From positions 1-64,000 of the forward strand of contig NZ_JAGZMO010000003.1 in assembly GCF_018364065.1 (NCBI RefSeq): DNA of 64,000 bases, read 5' to 3'. This stretch comes from Veillonella sp. (GTDB taxonomy: Bacteria > Bacillota > Negativicutes > Veillonellales > Veillonellaceae). This document shows positions 9,200 through 16,485 of the stretch, piece after piece (within the stretch, counting starts at the first letter, position 1; each line of letters opens with the position of its first letter). Under the pieces are notes generated by a model. That model made no database searches. It saw only the letters and a program-made list of their open reading frames with translations, and had not been told where the DNA came from. The position numbers and the translations under genes are program-made.

Positions 9200-9922
9200 T
9201 TATTTATAAAAAACAAAAATATACTCATGGGCTAACATTAAAAAATTTTTATTTAATAACTCCCATTTTTTACTACCTCTACAATGATGTTGTTCTTTAA
9301 TAATAATTTCTTTTAAACTAAAGCCTGAATTCATGAATATATTTAATGTTTTAAACCCTAATGGAATTACATTTCCATTTTTTCGTATATCGCCAATCAT
9401 AACCGCACAAAATTTGTTTTTCTTCAAAACTCTATAGGACTCTAAGGCAACACTGTTTAATGCAGTTAAAAAATCATTTAGATTTAATAATGAAATATCA
9501 TTTTCAATATTGTGACTATATTTAATAATATTAGCATAAGGTGGATGGGTACATATAAAGTCAATTTTGTTATCTTGAATAAAGGATAAATTTGTAGCAT
9601 CACCATGGCGTAAAAAGATTTTTGACTTAGATTGGAATTTAAAGGTAAGGTTTTTTTTAGAACGGTTAAGTGCTTGATGATTAATATCTATGCCAATAGC
9701 ATTACGATTAAGTAACTTAGCCTCAATCAATGTAGTGCCGCTTCCTAGAAACTGATCTAATACCCACTCGCCTTGCTTAGAGTATCGAAGGATTAAATTT
9801 CTTGGAATATAAGGAGACCAATTTCCTCGATATTGTCCTGAATGTGTAGCCCATCTACCTCTATTGGGAAATGACCAGAGTGTTGTTTGCTCCGGATAAA
9901 AAACGGTAGGTCTTAATTCTAT
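9200..9922 (-). CDS. DNA methyltransferase of a second restriction-modification pair, apparent ATA start
   Basis: Reading back from the stop at 9200, the frame codes an AdoMet motif FLGSGTTLIEA, then a catalytic THPPYANIIKYS, and upstream WSFPNRGRWATHSG and YRGNWSPYIPRN, a layout of full-length DNA methyltransferases. The frame continues to a TAA at 9926-9928. The only codon at the right distance (8 nt) from an excellent AAAGGAGG site is ATA at 9920-9922, giving 240 residues beginning I-E-L-R-P-T. No ATG, GTG or TTG exists in frame before the TTG at 9730, which would remove motif I. So the gene either uses a rare ATA start or lost its ATG by a G-to-A change. Target specificity cannot be read. 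Confidence 0.75.
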   Translation of the reverse strand: MELRPTVFYPEQTTLWSFPNRGRWATHSGQYRGNWSPYIPRNLILRYSKQGEWVLDQFLGSGTTLIEAKLLNRNAIGIDINHQALNRSKKNLTFKFQSKSKIFLRHGDATNLSFIQDNKIDFICTHPPYANIIKYSHNIENDISLLNLNDFLTALNSVALESYRVLKKNKFCAVMIGDIRKNGNVIPLGFKTLNIFMNSGFSLKEIIIKEQHHCRGSKKWELLNKNFLMLAHEYIFVFYK

Positions 9923-9938
9923 TTGTTACACCTCCTTT

Positions 9939-10137
9939 ATATGTGTATTTATCTAAATCATACTATTGAATAATTTAAAAGTCTACCTTGAAATTCACTG
10001 ATATTATTTCGAGCGAGGTGTTAATGAATGAAAAAATACTGTATAATTAATCGATAGAATAGTTAAAGCTTGGAGGAAAATTAGAGTTTAAACTCTAAAG
10101 CTAGTTAAAGTGATTTATTGGGGAGGGGAATAAAAAA
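9939..10137 (+). promoter_or_regulatory. Divergent promoter region of the second RM pair
   Basis: The 200 bp between the methyltransferase and the divergent nuclease gene hold a TATAAT at about 10041-10046 and a perfect 18-bp palindrome TTAGAGTTTAAACTCTAA at 10081-10098. An AGTTAAAG motif occurs on each side of the palindrome (10061-10068 and 10103-10110). The palindrome lies in the leader of the nuclease gene and could be an operator or an RNA hairpin. No controller-protein gene is visible nearby. Confidence 0.6.
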
Positions 10138-10674
10138 ATGGCAAGAAAGCCTAATAGATTTGGTGGTGGAGCTAATACTAATTTTAATGGTCTTCGTTTC
10201 GAACGAGATACATCTCTAAATGATGCATTAGAAGAAAAAGGATATATAGTTACATCAGAGCATCAAGTATTATATAATGGCTATCAAATTGGATTATCTG
10301 TTAATAAATATAACTTTTATACTGTTTTTTTGGAAATGCATGGGATAGATTACAAAGAATATAATTCAAAAAGATGGCTTCCTGATGAATGCTTTGTGAA
10401 TTTTATAAATCGTACTGTTTATATAATCGAAAAAAAATATCAAGATAAAGCAGGTTCTACAGACGTAAAACCTGCTAACTGTGATTTTATGAAGAAAGAG
10501 TATGAAAAGTTATGCAATCCTATAAATTTTTATGTTGAATATATTTTTATTTTCAACGACTGGTTTAAAAATAAAGCTAATGAAGAGTACAGGGATATGC
10601 TAAATTATATTAAATCTGTAAATTGTAAATATTATTTTAATACTATTCCTTTTGAAGCTATAGGACTAGGTTAA
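10138..10674 (+). CDS. Probable PD-(D/E)xK type II restriction endonuclease
   Basis: A 178-residue protein without an obvious specific family. Two blocks resemble type II restriction enzymes: GGGANTNFNGLRFERDT near the start, and TVYIIEKKYQ..GSTDVK near residues 97-113, where E-x-K with a following GS.D.K resembles the PD-(D/E)xK catalytic region. It lies divergent to the methyltransferase at 9200-9922, the usual layout of a restriction-modification pair, so it is inferred to be the partner nuclease. GGGGAGGGG precedes ATG 10138. Base composition is strongly AT-rich. Confidence 0.65.
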   Translation: MARKPNRFGGGANTNFNGLRFERDTSLNDALEEKGYIVTSEHQVLYNGYQIGLSVNKYNFYTVFLEMHGIDYKEYNSKRWLPDECFVNFINRTVYIIEKKYQDKAGSTDVKPANCDFMKKEYEKLCNPINFYVEYIFIFNDWFKNKANEEYRDMLNYIKSVNCKYYFNTIPFEAIGLG

Positions 10675-10729
10675 TTCATTATATAAATGGAGGGTAACAA
10701 TTAGTAAGCAATATAATAGTTAATAAAAT

Positions 10730-10762
10730 AAAAGGAGCCTATTTATAAGGCTCCTTTTATTA
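10730..10762. terminator. Bidirectional terminator between nuclease and adhesin genes
   Basis: A perfect 11-bp stem AAAAGGAGCCT / AGGCTCCTTTT with a 7-nt loop has A and T runs on the two sides. It serves the convergent nuclease gene and the autotransporter gene. Confidence 0.9.
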
Positions 10763-10767
10763 ATCTG

Positions 10768-13509
10768 CTATTTAGCAATGGCTGCTTCTAGTTTAGCTAA
10801 GCGAGCTTTTAATTCGTCATTGTCAGCTTGTAAGGAAGCAATGTTCTTATCTTGTGCTTCTAATTTATTAGCCATTTCGGTCTTACTCATATTGTTATAT
10901 GGGGAAGATTCGCCGAATTTGAAGGAAATGCCTGCATTATACATGTTATCGTTATTACCTACAGCAGTAGCAAAGTTGAACATAATGTCGTTGTTAGGAC
11001 GATAGAATGCACCGACAGCAGCGGCTGTTTCGCTCTTATAAGCGCCCATGCCAACGGCAAAGGTCAATTTTTCATTAGAATCAAAATCTAATGGATGTAA
11101 AGCGGCTAATGCAGCAGCACCGGCAGCCACTTTGTTCAAATCAGTGCCCAAGCGGGAAATTTGTTCATTGTTGTTCATAGTTTCAGAAGCCACGCTATCG
11201 ATAGATTTTTGTAAATCATCGCGAACAGTTACTACCTGGTTAACAGTAGCGGCATCATGAGAGCCGGATACTAATTCAGATTCGCCCACATTTTTAATAA
11301 CCTGGTTATTGGCGTTAATACCTTCGTTGGTAATGTAAGTATTACCACCAACGGAAATGCTATTTTCAACTTTAAGGTCTTTATTCAAGGATAGGCTGAA
11401 ATCATTTTTGCCGTTTTCTTTAACTTGGATGTTGCCGTCACCGGTAATTTTAGTTGGTGTTACCATGCTGTTAACCTGACCCAAAGCGTCTTTTAATTGG
11501 CCTTCCGTAGCGGCACGGTCAGCTTGGAAATTATCTGGATTCCAAGTTGTGTTAGTAAGACCGGTTATAGTGCTGGAACCGTCTTTAGTGCCAATCGAAA
11601 TATCACCAACTTTAATGGTATCACCAAGACTTACTTTAAGACCTTTAGTTGGATCATTGGAATCAACCTGGTCAACTTTAACACCGGTAGTTTCATCACC
11701 CACAACATTTAAAGTGCCCTTGCCGTTAACAATGTTTTTAATGGAATTGTCGATATTGTCTACACGGTCTGTAAGATTGGTAATCTTAGTTGTATTGTCT
11801 GCAATATTTTTAGTGTTATTGTCGATTTGATCGATTGTATCTTTATTCAAATCTACAACTACAGCATTTTTATCTGCATTATAAGTAACAGCAGTTTTAG
11901 TACCATCGGCAAAGTTTACAATGCCGTTTTTACCGATAACATTTGCTTTAATACCATTTACCTGTAATTCCCAAGCACCGGCTTTGCTTAAATCTTCATC
12001 AGTAATACCTAAAACAGTTTTCCAGTTGTTAATGTTAGTGTCACCGGTCAAGTTGCTGGCATCAACCTTAACAAAAGTGTCATCTAATGTATTAGTAATG
12101 CCATCTTTGTTGAGGGAGTATGTGATCTTATTACCATCAATAGCCGCACTAATATTGTCATCTCCGGCAAAGGTAATAGTAGGTGCTGTATCACCACCAA
12201 GAGCGATATTCGTTGTAGTACCGCCAACAGCCACATTAAAACCGGCTTGTAATTTAGTGATATTGTCACCGTTAGTTGTAGTTGTTGTATCAATCGTGCT
12301 TACTTTGTTGGCAACAGTTTTTAACTGAGCAACGTTAACCGCATCCGTGTCTTCCGTACCGGCTGCCACGTTGATAATCTGACGAGTTTTGTCATTAGCA
12401 CCTACGCTAACAGCACCATAGGTGGATTTGTAGGTGGATAAGAAAGAATCCTTGGCTATTACAGCAGATTCACTAATGCCCTTATCTTTTTCATAAGCTC
12501 TCAAAGTATTGATAGCTGTAGTTTTTGCTGCATCTAATTCTTTTAATTTTGTATAATCCTCTTGACGATCAGCTTCAGTCGCATAAGTTTTAGCTGTCAT
12601 TGTAGCTACTTGATCATCATAAGCTTTCAATTTTGTAACATAATCTTTGCGTAAATCTTGCCATCCTTTATAGGTATCTTCTGAAATATTACTATAAAAT
12701 TTATTTACACCATTAATGACAGTTTGATTACCGGTTGCATTTGCCAAGGCTATATCAGATGCCATAGTGTCAGGATTTGTAGATAAAGTTGTGTTCCACT
12801 CATCATTTAACGGTACATATCCATAAAAACCGGAAGCACGATTAGCATAGGAATATTGACCTAAAGCGACTCCGCCGCCACGATAAGGGTCATAAGCCGC
12901 ACTGCCTGTAGTGGCTCCACTACCAAGTGCTACCCCACCATATAATGCATTAGAAGAATTACCGACAGCTGTACCAATACGGAAAGACTTTGCGCTGGAG
13001 CCAATAGCCATACCATTAATAGCAGAGGCGTTATTACCAATAGCCATGGCAGAATCCGCCTGAGTAACATCAGTAAATTTATCACTTACATTCCATTTAG
13101 AAGAGCTTGCATTATTACCGATAGCGATACCACCTACTGCACGTGAATCAATACCTATTACAGTAGACTTAGAGGAGCTATAGTTGTTGTAGCCCACTGA
13201 AACAGCACCAACTAAAGCTTTATTGAGTCTGCCTACAGCGATACCACCGTAGTCTCCCCAACTGGTTGCATTGTTACCTATGCCTATTGCCGTTGCCTGG
13301 TTAGTAGCATAGTTATCAAATCCAATAGTAGTAGTCAATGTCTTATCTGTTGTATAAACTTTATTCGGATGAGTTGTTCCCTCAGCAGTTAAATCAAGGT
13401 GTTCTGCCGAAACCACGGATACTCCGCTCATAAGTGCTAATACGGTAGCTGTGACGGCTACTGACGATTTTTTTAAACTTTTTTTTGTAATTATAGTTTT
13501 GCTGCTCAT
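10768..13509 (-). CDS. Trimeric autotransporter adhesin (YadA/Hag-like)
   Basis: A 913-residue surface adhesin. Residues 1-35 form a signal peptide ending in VVSA. A head of repeated AIGIGNNA / AVGRLNKA / AIGNNAS units spans about 60-220. A largely helical, non-repetitive insertion fills about 225-364. A neck with DAVNVAQLKTV ends near 399. A stalk of coiled coils and Trp-ring-like blocks follows, with a second neck-like DAATVNQVV. The YadA anchor (about 790-867: LTFAVGMGAYKSETAAAVGAFY ... YNAGISFKF) inserts as a trimeric beta-barrel in the outer membrane. Unusually the chain continues about 46 residues past the last barrel strand as a heptad coiled coil ending LKARLAKLEAAIAK. Confidence 0.93.
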   Translation of the reverse strand: MSSKTIITKKSLKKSSVAVTATVLALMSGVSVVSAEHLDLTAEGTTHPNKVYTTDKTLTTTIGFDNYATNQATAIGIGNNATSWGDYGGIAVGRLNKALVGAVSVGYNNYSSSKSTVIGIDSRAVGGIAIGNNASSSKWNVSDKFTDVTQADSAMAIGNNASAINGMAIGSSAKSFRIGTAVGNSSNALYGGVALGSGATTGSAAYDPYRGGGVALGQYSYANRASGFYGYVPLNDEWNTTLSTNPDTMASDIALANATGNQTVINGVNKFYSNISEDTYKGWQDLRKDYVTKLKAYDDQVATMTAKTYATEADRQEDYTKLKELDAAKTTAINTLRAYEKDKGISESAVIAKDSFLSTYKSTYGAVSVGANDKTRQIINVAAGTEDTDAVNVAQLKTVANKVSTIDTTTTTNGDNITKLQAGFNVAVGGTTTNIALGGDTAPTITFAGDDNISAAIDGNKITYSLNKDGITNTLDDTFVKVDASNLTGDTNINNWKTVLGITDEDLSKAGAWELQVNGIKANVIGKNGIVNFADGTKTAVTYNADKNAVVVDLNKDTIDQIDNNTKNIADNTTKITNLTDRVDNIDNSIKNIVNGKGTLNVVGDETTGVKVDQVDSNDPTKGLKVSLGDTIKVGDISIGTKDGSSTITGLTNTTWNPDNFQADRAATEGQLKDALGQVNSMVTPTKITGDGNIQVKENGKNDFSLSLNKDLKVENSISVGGNTYITNEGINANNQVIKNVGESELVSGSHDAATVNQVVTVRDDLQKSIDSVASETMNNNEQISRLGTDLNKVAAGAAALAALHPLDFDSNEKLTFAVGMGAYKSETAAAVGAFYRPNNDIMFNFATAVGNNDNMYNAGISFKFGESSPYNNMSKTEMANKLEAQDKNIASLQADNDELKARLAKLEAAIAK

Positions 13510-13623
13510 ACTATACTACACTCCTATACTTCTCTTTTGATACAAATGGCGTAATGCTTCTTTACAAAGTAATGTTTCTTGCCATAGAGACATTACTAGC
13601 TTCATTGTTTATTCATTGAATAT

Positions 13624-13652
13624 ATAATAGACTTATAAAGTATATTTTGCAA
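13624..13652 (-). promoter_or_regulatory. Candidate promoter of the adhesin gene
   Basis: On the minus strand TTGCAA (13647-13652) and TATTAT (13624-13629) are spaced 17 bp apart, a good sigma-70-type match. The leader would be about 110 nt. Confidence 0.6.
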
Positions 13653-13771
13653 TATTTTTTATGGCACTTATTTAAGTTTAATACTTACTTTAGTACATAC
13701 AAAATGAGTTGGTTAAGGACTGGTTTTAATAGTCATAGTAAGATGACCTGATGACTATAATTTTGTTTATA

Positions 13772-13836
13772 AAAAAATCTACCAAATTACTAAAATCTGA
13801 TAACAGTGTAATCAGGAGTAATTCGGTAGATTTTTT
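13772..13836. terminator. Long bidirectional hairpin downstream of the aro operon
   Basis: Two 20-nt arms (13772-13791 and 13817-13836) pair with one mismatch and end in six A or T residues. An inner CTGAT / ATCAG pair lies in the loop. T-runs occur on both strands, so it can end transcription of the aro operon, about 250 nt past aroEK. Confidence 0.65.
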
Positions 13837-14086
13837 AACTTATATTTCATTTTTCTTATAGAAGTTTGCATTAATTTTACAAAAACTTTACAAAACTTAT
13901 TTGTGAGATATGTATATATAAACTGATTAGTGATTTTAATATATACATCTGACAGATTAATTTGAAAAATATATGATTTATGCAAAATGCATAATCAGAG
14001 CAAGCTTATAGGATTAAGGCTTTAATTATATGCAGCTAAAATGTCAATTATATAGTTAAACTTTAATTTCATAATTGAGGTTCTAA

Positions 14087-15376
14087 TTAAATCTTATAAT
14101 GATCGTTGTATTCATCAGCAATCTGCTGCGCCCCGTCTTCCGGTGTTACATAGTCCACTTCGCATTGTGCGAAGTGTTCGTATAATGGTTTACGCACTTT
14201 GTATAGGTTTTGCAAACGCTCTAAACCACCGTTGGATAAGACACGGTTTTCTGTATCGAGAATTTCTAAAGGTCGCTTTAACCAGTAGAGTCGGCCATTC
14301 TGACGGAGTAGTGCATAGTTTTCAGGTCTTGTGATGACACCGCCGCCTGTGGCGATGATGAGGCCCGTTTCTTTGCTCATGTCCCGCAATATAGCAGTTT
14401 CTTTGTCGCGGAAGTCAGGCTCACCGTGAGTGGAGATATATTTGGATGGGTGACCGTGGCGCTCTTCAAAGATAGCGTCGCAATCGACGAGAGGTCGGTT
14501 TAATAAGGCGGCTAATTTGCGACCTACCGTCGTCTTACCTACACCGGGCATGCCGATGAGGATGATGTTTTCCTGTTTATAGCGAATTTGCTGAATTAAT
14601 TGTTCAATTTCTTCATCAGAAAAATCTTTATTTTGAAATAGCCGGGCAGAACCTACAGCTTGCCCTACCAACATTGGCAGACCGTCAGTGGTGATGAGGC
14701 CTCGCTCTTCTGCGTCGATGAGCAGTGCCGTACGATAAGGATTATAAATCACATCGACTACGGCTTCCAGATTTGGAAAATCGTCTAAGTTAACTAACTG
14801 TTCCGGACAGTTCGGATACATGCCTACAGGTGTTGTATTCACTAGAATCTGAGAGCCTTTGCCTACAACTGGCGCGTCTTTATATAAAGGCTCTGTTTTT
14901 CGAGATAAATGGACGATTTCTCGAGCGCCTAGATCCTCTAAGGCCATATGGGCCATGTGCGCTGTAGCGCCATCGCCAAGGATTACCACTTTTTTATCGG
15001 ATACGGAGATGCCGGCGCGTTTTACCATGTAAATGAATCCTTCGTAATCTGTATTATGGCCGTACCAACCGTCTTTGCGGCGAACCATGGTGTTCACGCC
15101 GCCCATTCGTCGGGCGATGTCAGACACTTCGGCACAGGCTTGGTAGGCTGTCTGTTTATATGGAATTGTTACATTCAATCCTTGAAGCACCGGATCAGCG
15201 AAGAAGTTGTCCAACTCGTTTGGTTCTCGTTCGAATAAGCTGTATACCTCATTGCCCAGGGATTTATGAATTAAGGGCGAGTAGCTGTGGCCTAATGTTT
15301 TTCCTAACAGACCGAAAGAAGCGGTATGTTGTCCATTCTTGGGTGGTTCCTGATTGTGTGGTTCCGTGCTCATCAT
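14087..15376 (-). CDS. aroE-aroK: Fused shikimate dehydrogenase / shikimate kinase
   Basis: A bifunctional 429-residue protein for two non-consecutive-in-gene-order but adjacent pathway steps: reduction of dehydroshikimate and phosphorylation of shikimate. The AroE part (about 18-260) shows LGHSYSPLIHKSL, NVTIPYK with catalytic Lys74, GGVNT, NTDYEGF with Asp110, and the GQAVGSARLF end. The AroK part (about 268-429) shows the P-loop GMPGVGKTTVGRKL at 275-288, the DCDAIFEERHG substrate block and GGGVITRPEN. The glycine motif of the dehydrogenase reads LGDGATAHM. ATG 15376 overlaps the aroC stop by one base (TAATG), with AAAGGAG ahead. Confidence 0.94.
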   Translation of the reverse strand: MMSTEPHNQEPPKNGQHTASFGLLGKTLGHSYSPLIHKSLGNEVYSLFEREPNELDNFFADPVLQGLNVTIPYKQTAYQACAEVSDIARRMGGVNTMVRRKDGWYGHNTDYEGFIYMVKRAGISVSDKKVVILGDGATAHMAHMALEDLGAREIVHLSRKTEPLYKDAPVVGKGSQILVNTTPVGMYPNCPEQLVNLDDFPNLEAVVDVIYNPYRTALLIDAEERGLITTDGLPMLVGQAVGSARLFQNKDFSDEEIEQLIQQIRYKQENIILIGMPGVGKTTVGRKLAALLNRPLVDCDAIFEERHGHPSKYISTHGEPDFRDKETAILRDMSKETGLIIATGGGVITRPENYALLRQNGRLYWLKRPLEILDTENRVLSNGGLERLQNLYKVRKPLYEHFAQCEVDYVTPEDGAQQIADEYNDHYKI

Positions 15377-16485
15377 TATCGCTCCTTTTTATCCGGTAAG
15401 GTTTCATAGTGAGGTAATAGTAAATCTAGTAAAACTAAGGCTGTGACTGCTTCGACAATCGGCACGGCACGTACGGCGATGCATGGATCGTGGCGGCCCT
15501 TAATTTGTAAATCTACATTGCTTTTTTCAGAAAAACTAATACTTTTTTGATGCAGTGAAATGGAAGCGGTTGGCTTTAAGGCAACTTGTACTACTAATGG
15601 CATGCCGTTAGTGATGCCGCCCTGGATACCACCGCTGTTATTACTGGTTGTGTGAATGCCCGCTTCGTCGATGCGGAATGGATCATTTTGCTGAGCCCCG
15701 GTTTCGGTAACGCCGTCAAAGCCACTGCCGAAGGAAATGCCTTTTACGCCGGGAATACCGAAAATGGCACGGGCTATGCGGTTTTCCACACCGTCAAAGT
15801 TTGGATTGCCGATGCCTACAGGCATGCCGGTGGCGAATACTTCTACGATGCCGCCGGTGGAGTTGCCGTTTTGGCGCAACTCGTCGATGTAGGTAATGGC
15901 GTTAAGGCGAGACTGATTGTCTACCATGGCCAAGGTTTCAAAACCTACCTCATGAATAGCATCCATTGGTGGATTTACATAGTCCATAGGGGCGTCTTTT
16001 ATATGACCGATTTGGCGCAGATGGGCACCTACGCGAATACCTTTGGCCGCCAGTAATTGAATGGCGATGCCGCCGGCGCAGCAAAGTGGTGCCGTCAAAC
16101 GAGCGGAGAAGTGACCGCCGCCGCGAAGGTCAACGTAGTCGCCGTAGCGGACGCGGGCCGTGTAATCGGCGTGAGACGGACGAGGTACATCGCGCAAGTT
16201 ATTGTAGTCAGCGGAGCGCTGATTGGTATTTTCAATATAAAAAGCCAGTGGCGAACCGCTGAGTCGGTCGTTTACGAGGCCGGCCATGAAAACCGGTGTG
16301 TCCGGTTCTTTACGCTGTGTGGCAATGAGACTTTGTCCCGGTGCACGGCGTTTCATAAAACGTGTTAATTCTTCTATATTAACGGACGCGCCGCATGGTA
16401 AGCCGTCTACTACGGCGCCGATGGCGTGACCGTGTGATGCACCGAATACGGATACATTTAGATCTTTACCGAAATTAGAGCTCAT
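15376..16485 (-). CDS. aroC: Chorismate synthase
   Basis: Chorismate synthase, which makes chorismate from EPSP using reduced FMN. It has family signatures FGASHGHAIGAVVDGLP, RRAPGQS, the RPSHADYTARVRYGDYVDLRGGGHFSARLTA region and the C-terminal GRHDPCIAVRAVPIVEA. The frame opens at 16491, but the start 6 nt later (16485) is preferred because it lies 8 nt from AGGAGG whereas the first ATG is only 2 nt away. That gives 369 residues. It overlaps the end of aroA by 11 nt. Confidence 0.95.
   Translation of the reverse strand: MSSNFGKDLNVSVFGASHGHAIGAVVDGLPCGASVNIEELTRFMKRRAPGQSLIATQRKEPDTPVFMAGLVNDRLSGSPLAFYIENTNQRSADYNNLRDVPRPSHADYTARVRYGDYVDLRGGGHFSARLTAPLCCAGGIAIQLLAAKGIRVGAHLRQIGHIKDAPMDYVNPPMDAIHEVGFETLAMVDNQSRLNAITYIDELRQNGNSTGGIVEVFATGMPVGIGNPNFDGVENRIARAIFGIPGVKGISFGSGFDGVTETGAQQNDPFRIDEAGIHTTSNNSGGIQGGITNGMPLVVQVALKPTASISLHQKSISFSEKSNVDLQIKGRHDPCIAVRAVPIVEAVTALVLLDLLLPHYETLPDKKER

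Larger units (their letters stand above)
13510..14086. other. AT-rich intergenic region upstream of the adhesin
   Basis: No gene was recognised in these 577 bp. They hold the adhesin promoter (13624-13652, minus strand), a long hairpin with T-runs on both sides (13772-13836), and short AT-rich inverted repeats around 13910-13950 and 13975-14000. The composition is clearly richer in A and T than the flanking aro genes. Confidence 0.6.

Noticed and set aside
6607..10674. Integrated mobile element carrying the restriction genes
   Set aside because: No integrase, transposase or flanking direct repeats were found; AT-rich composition alone supports transfer but not a specific element.
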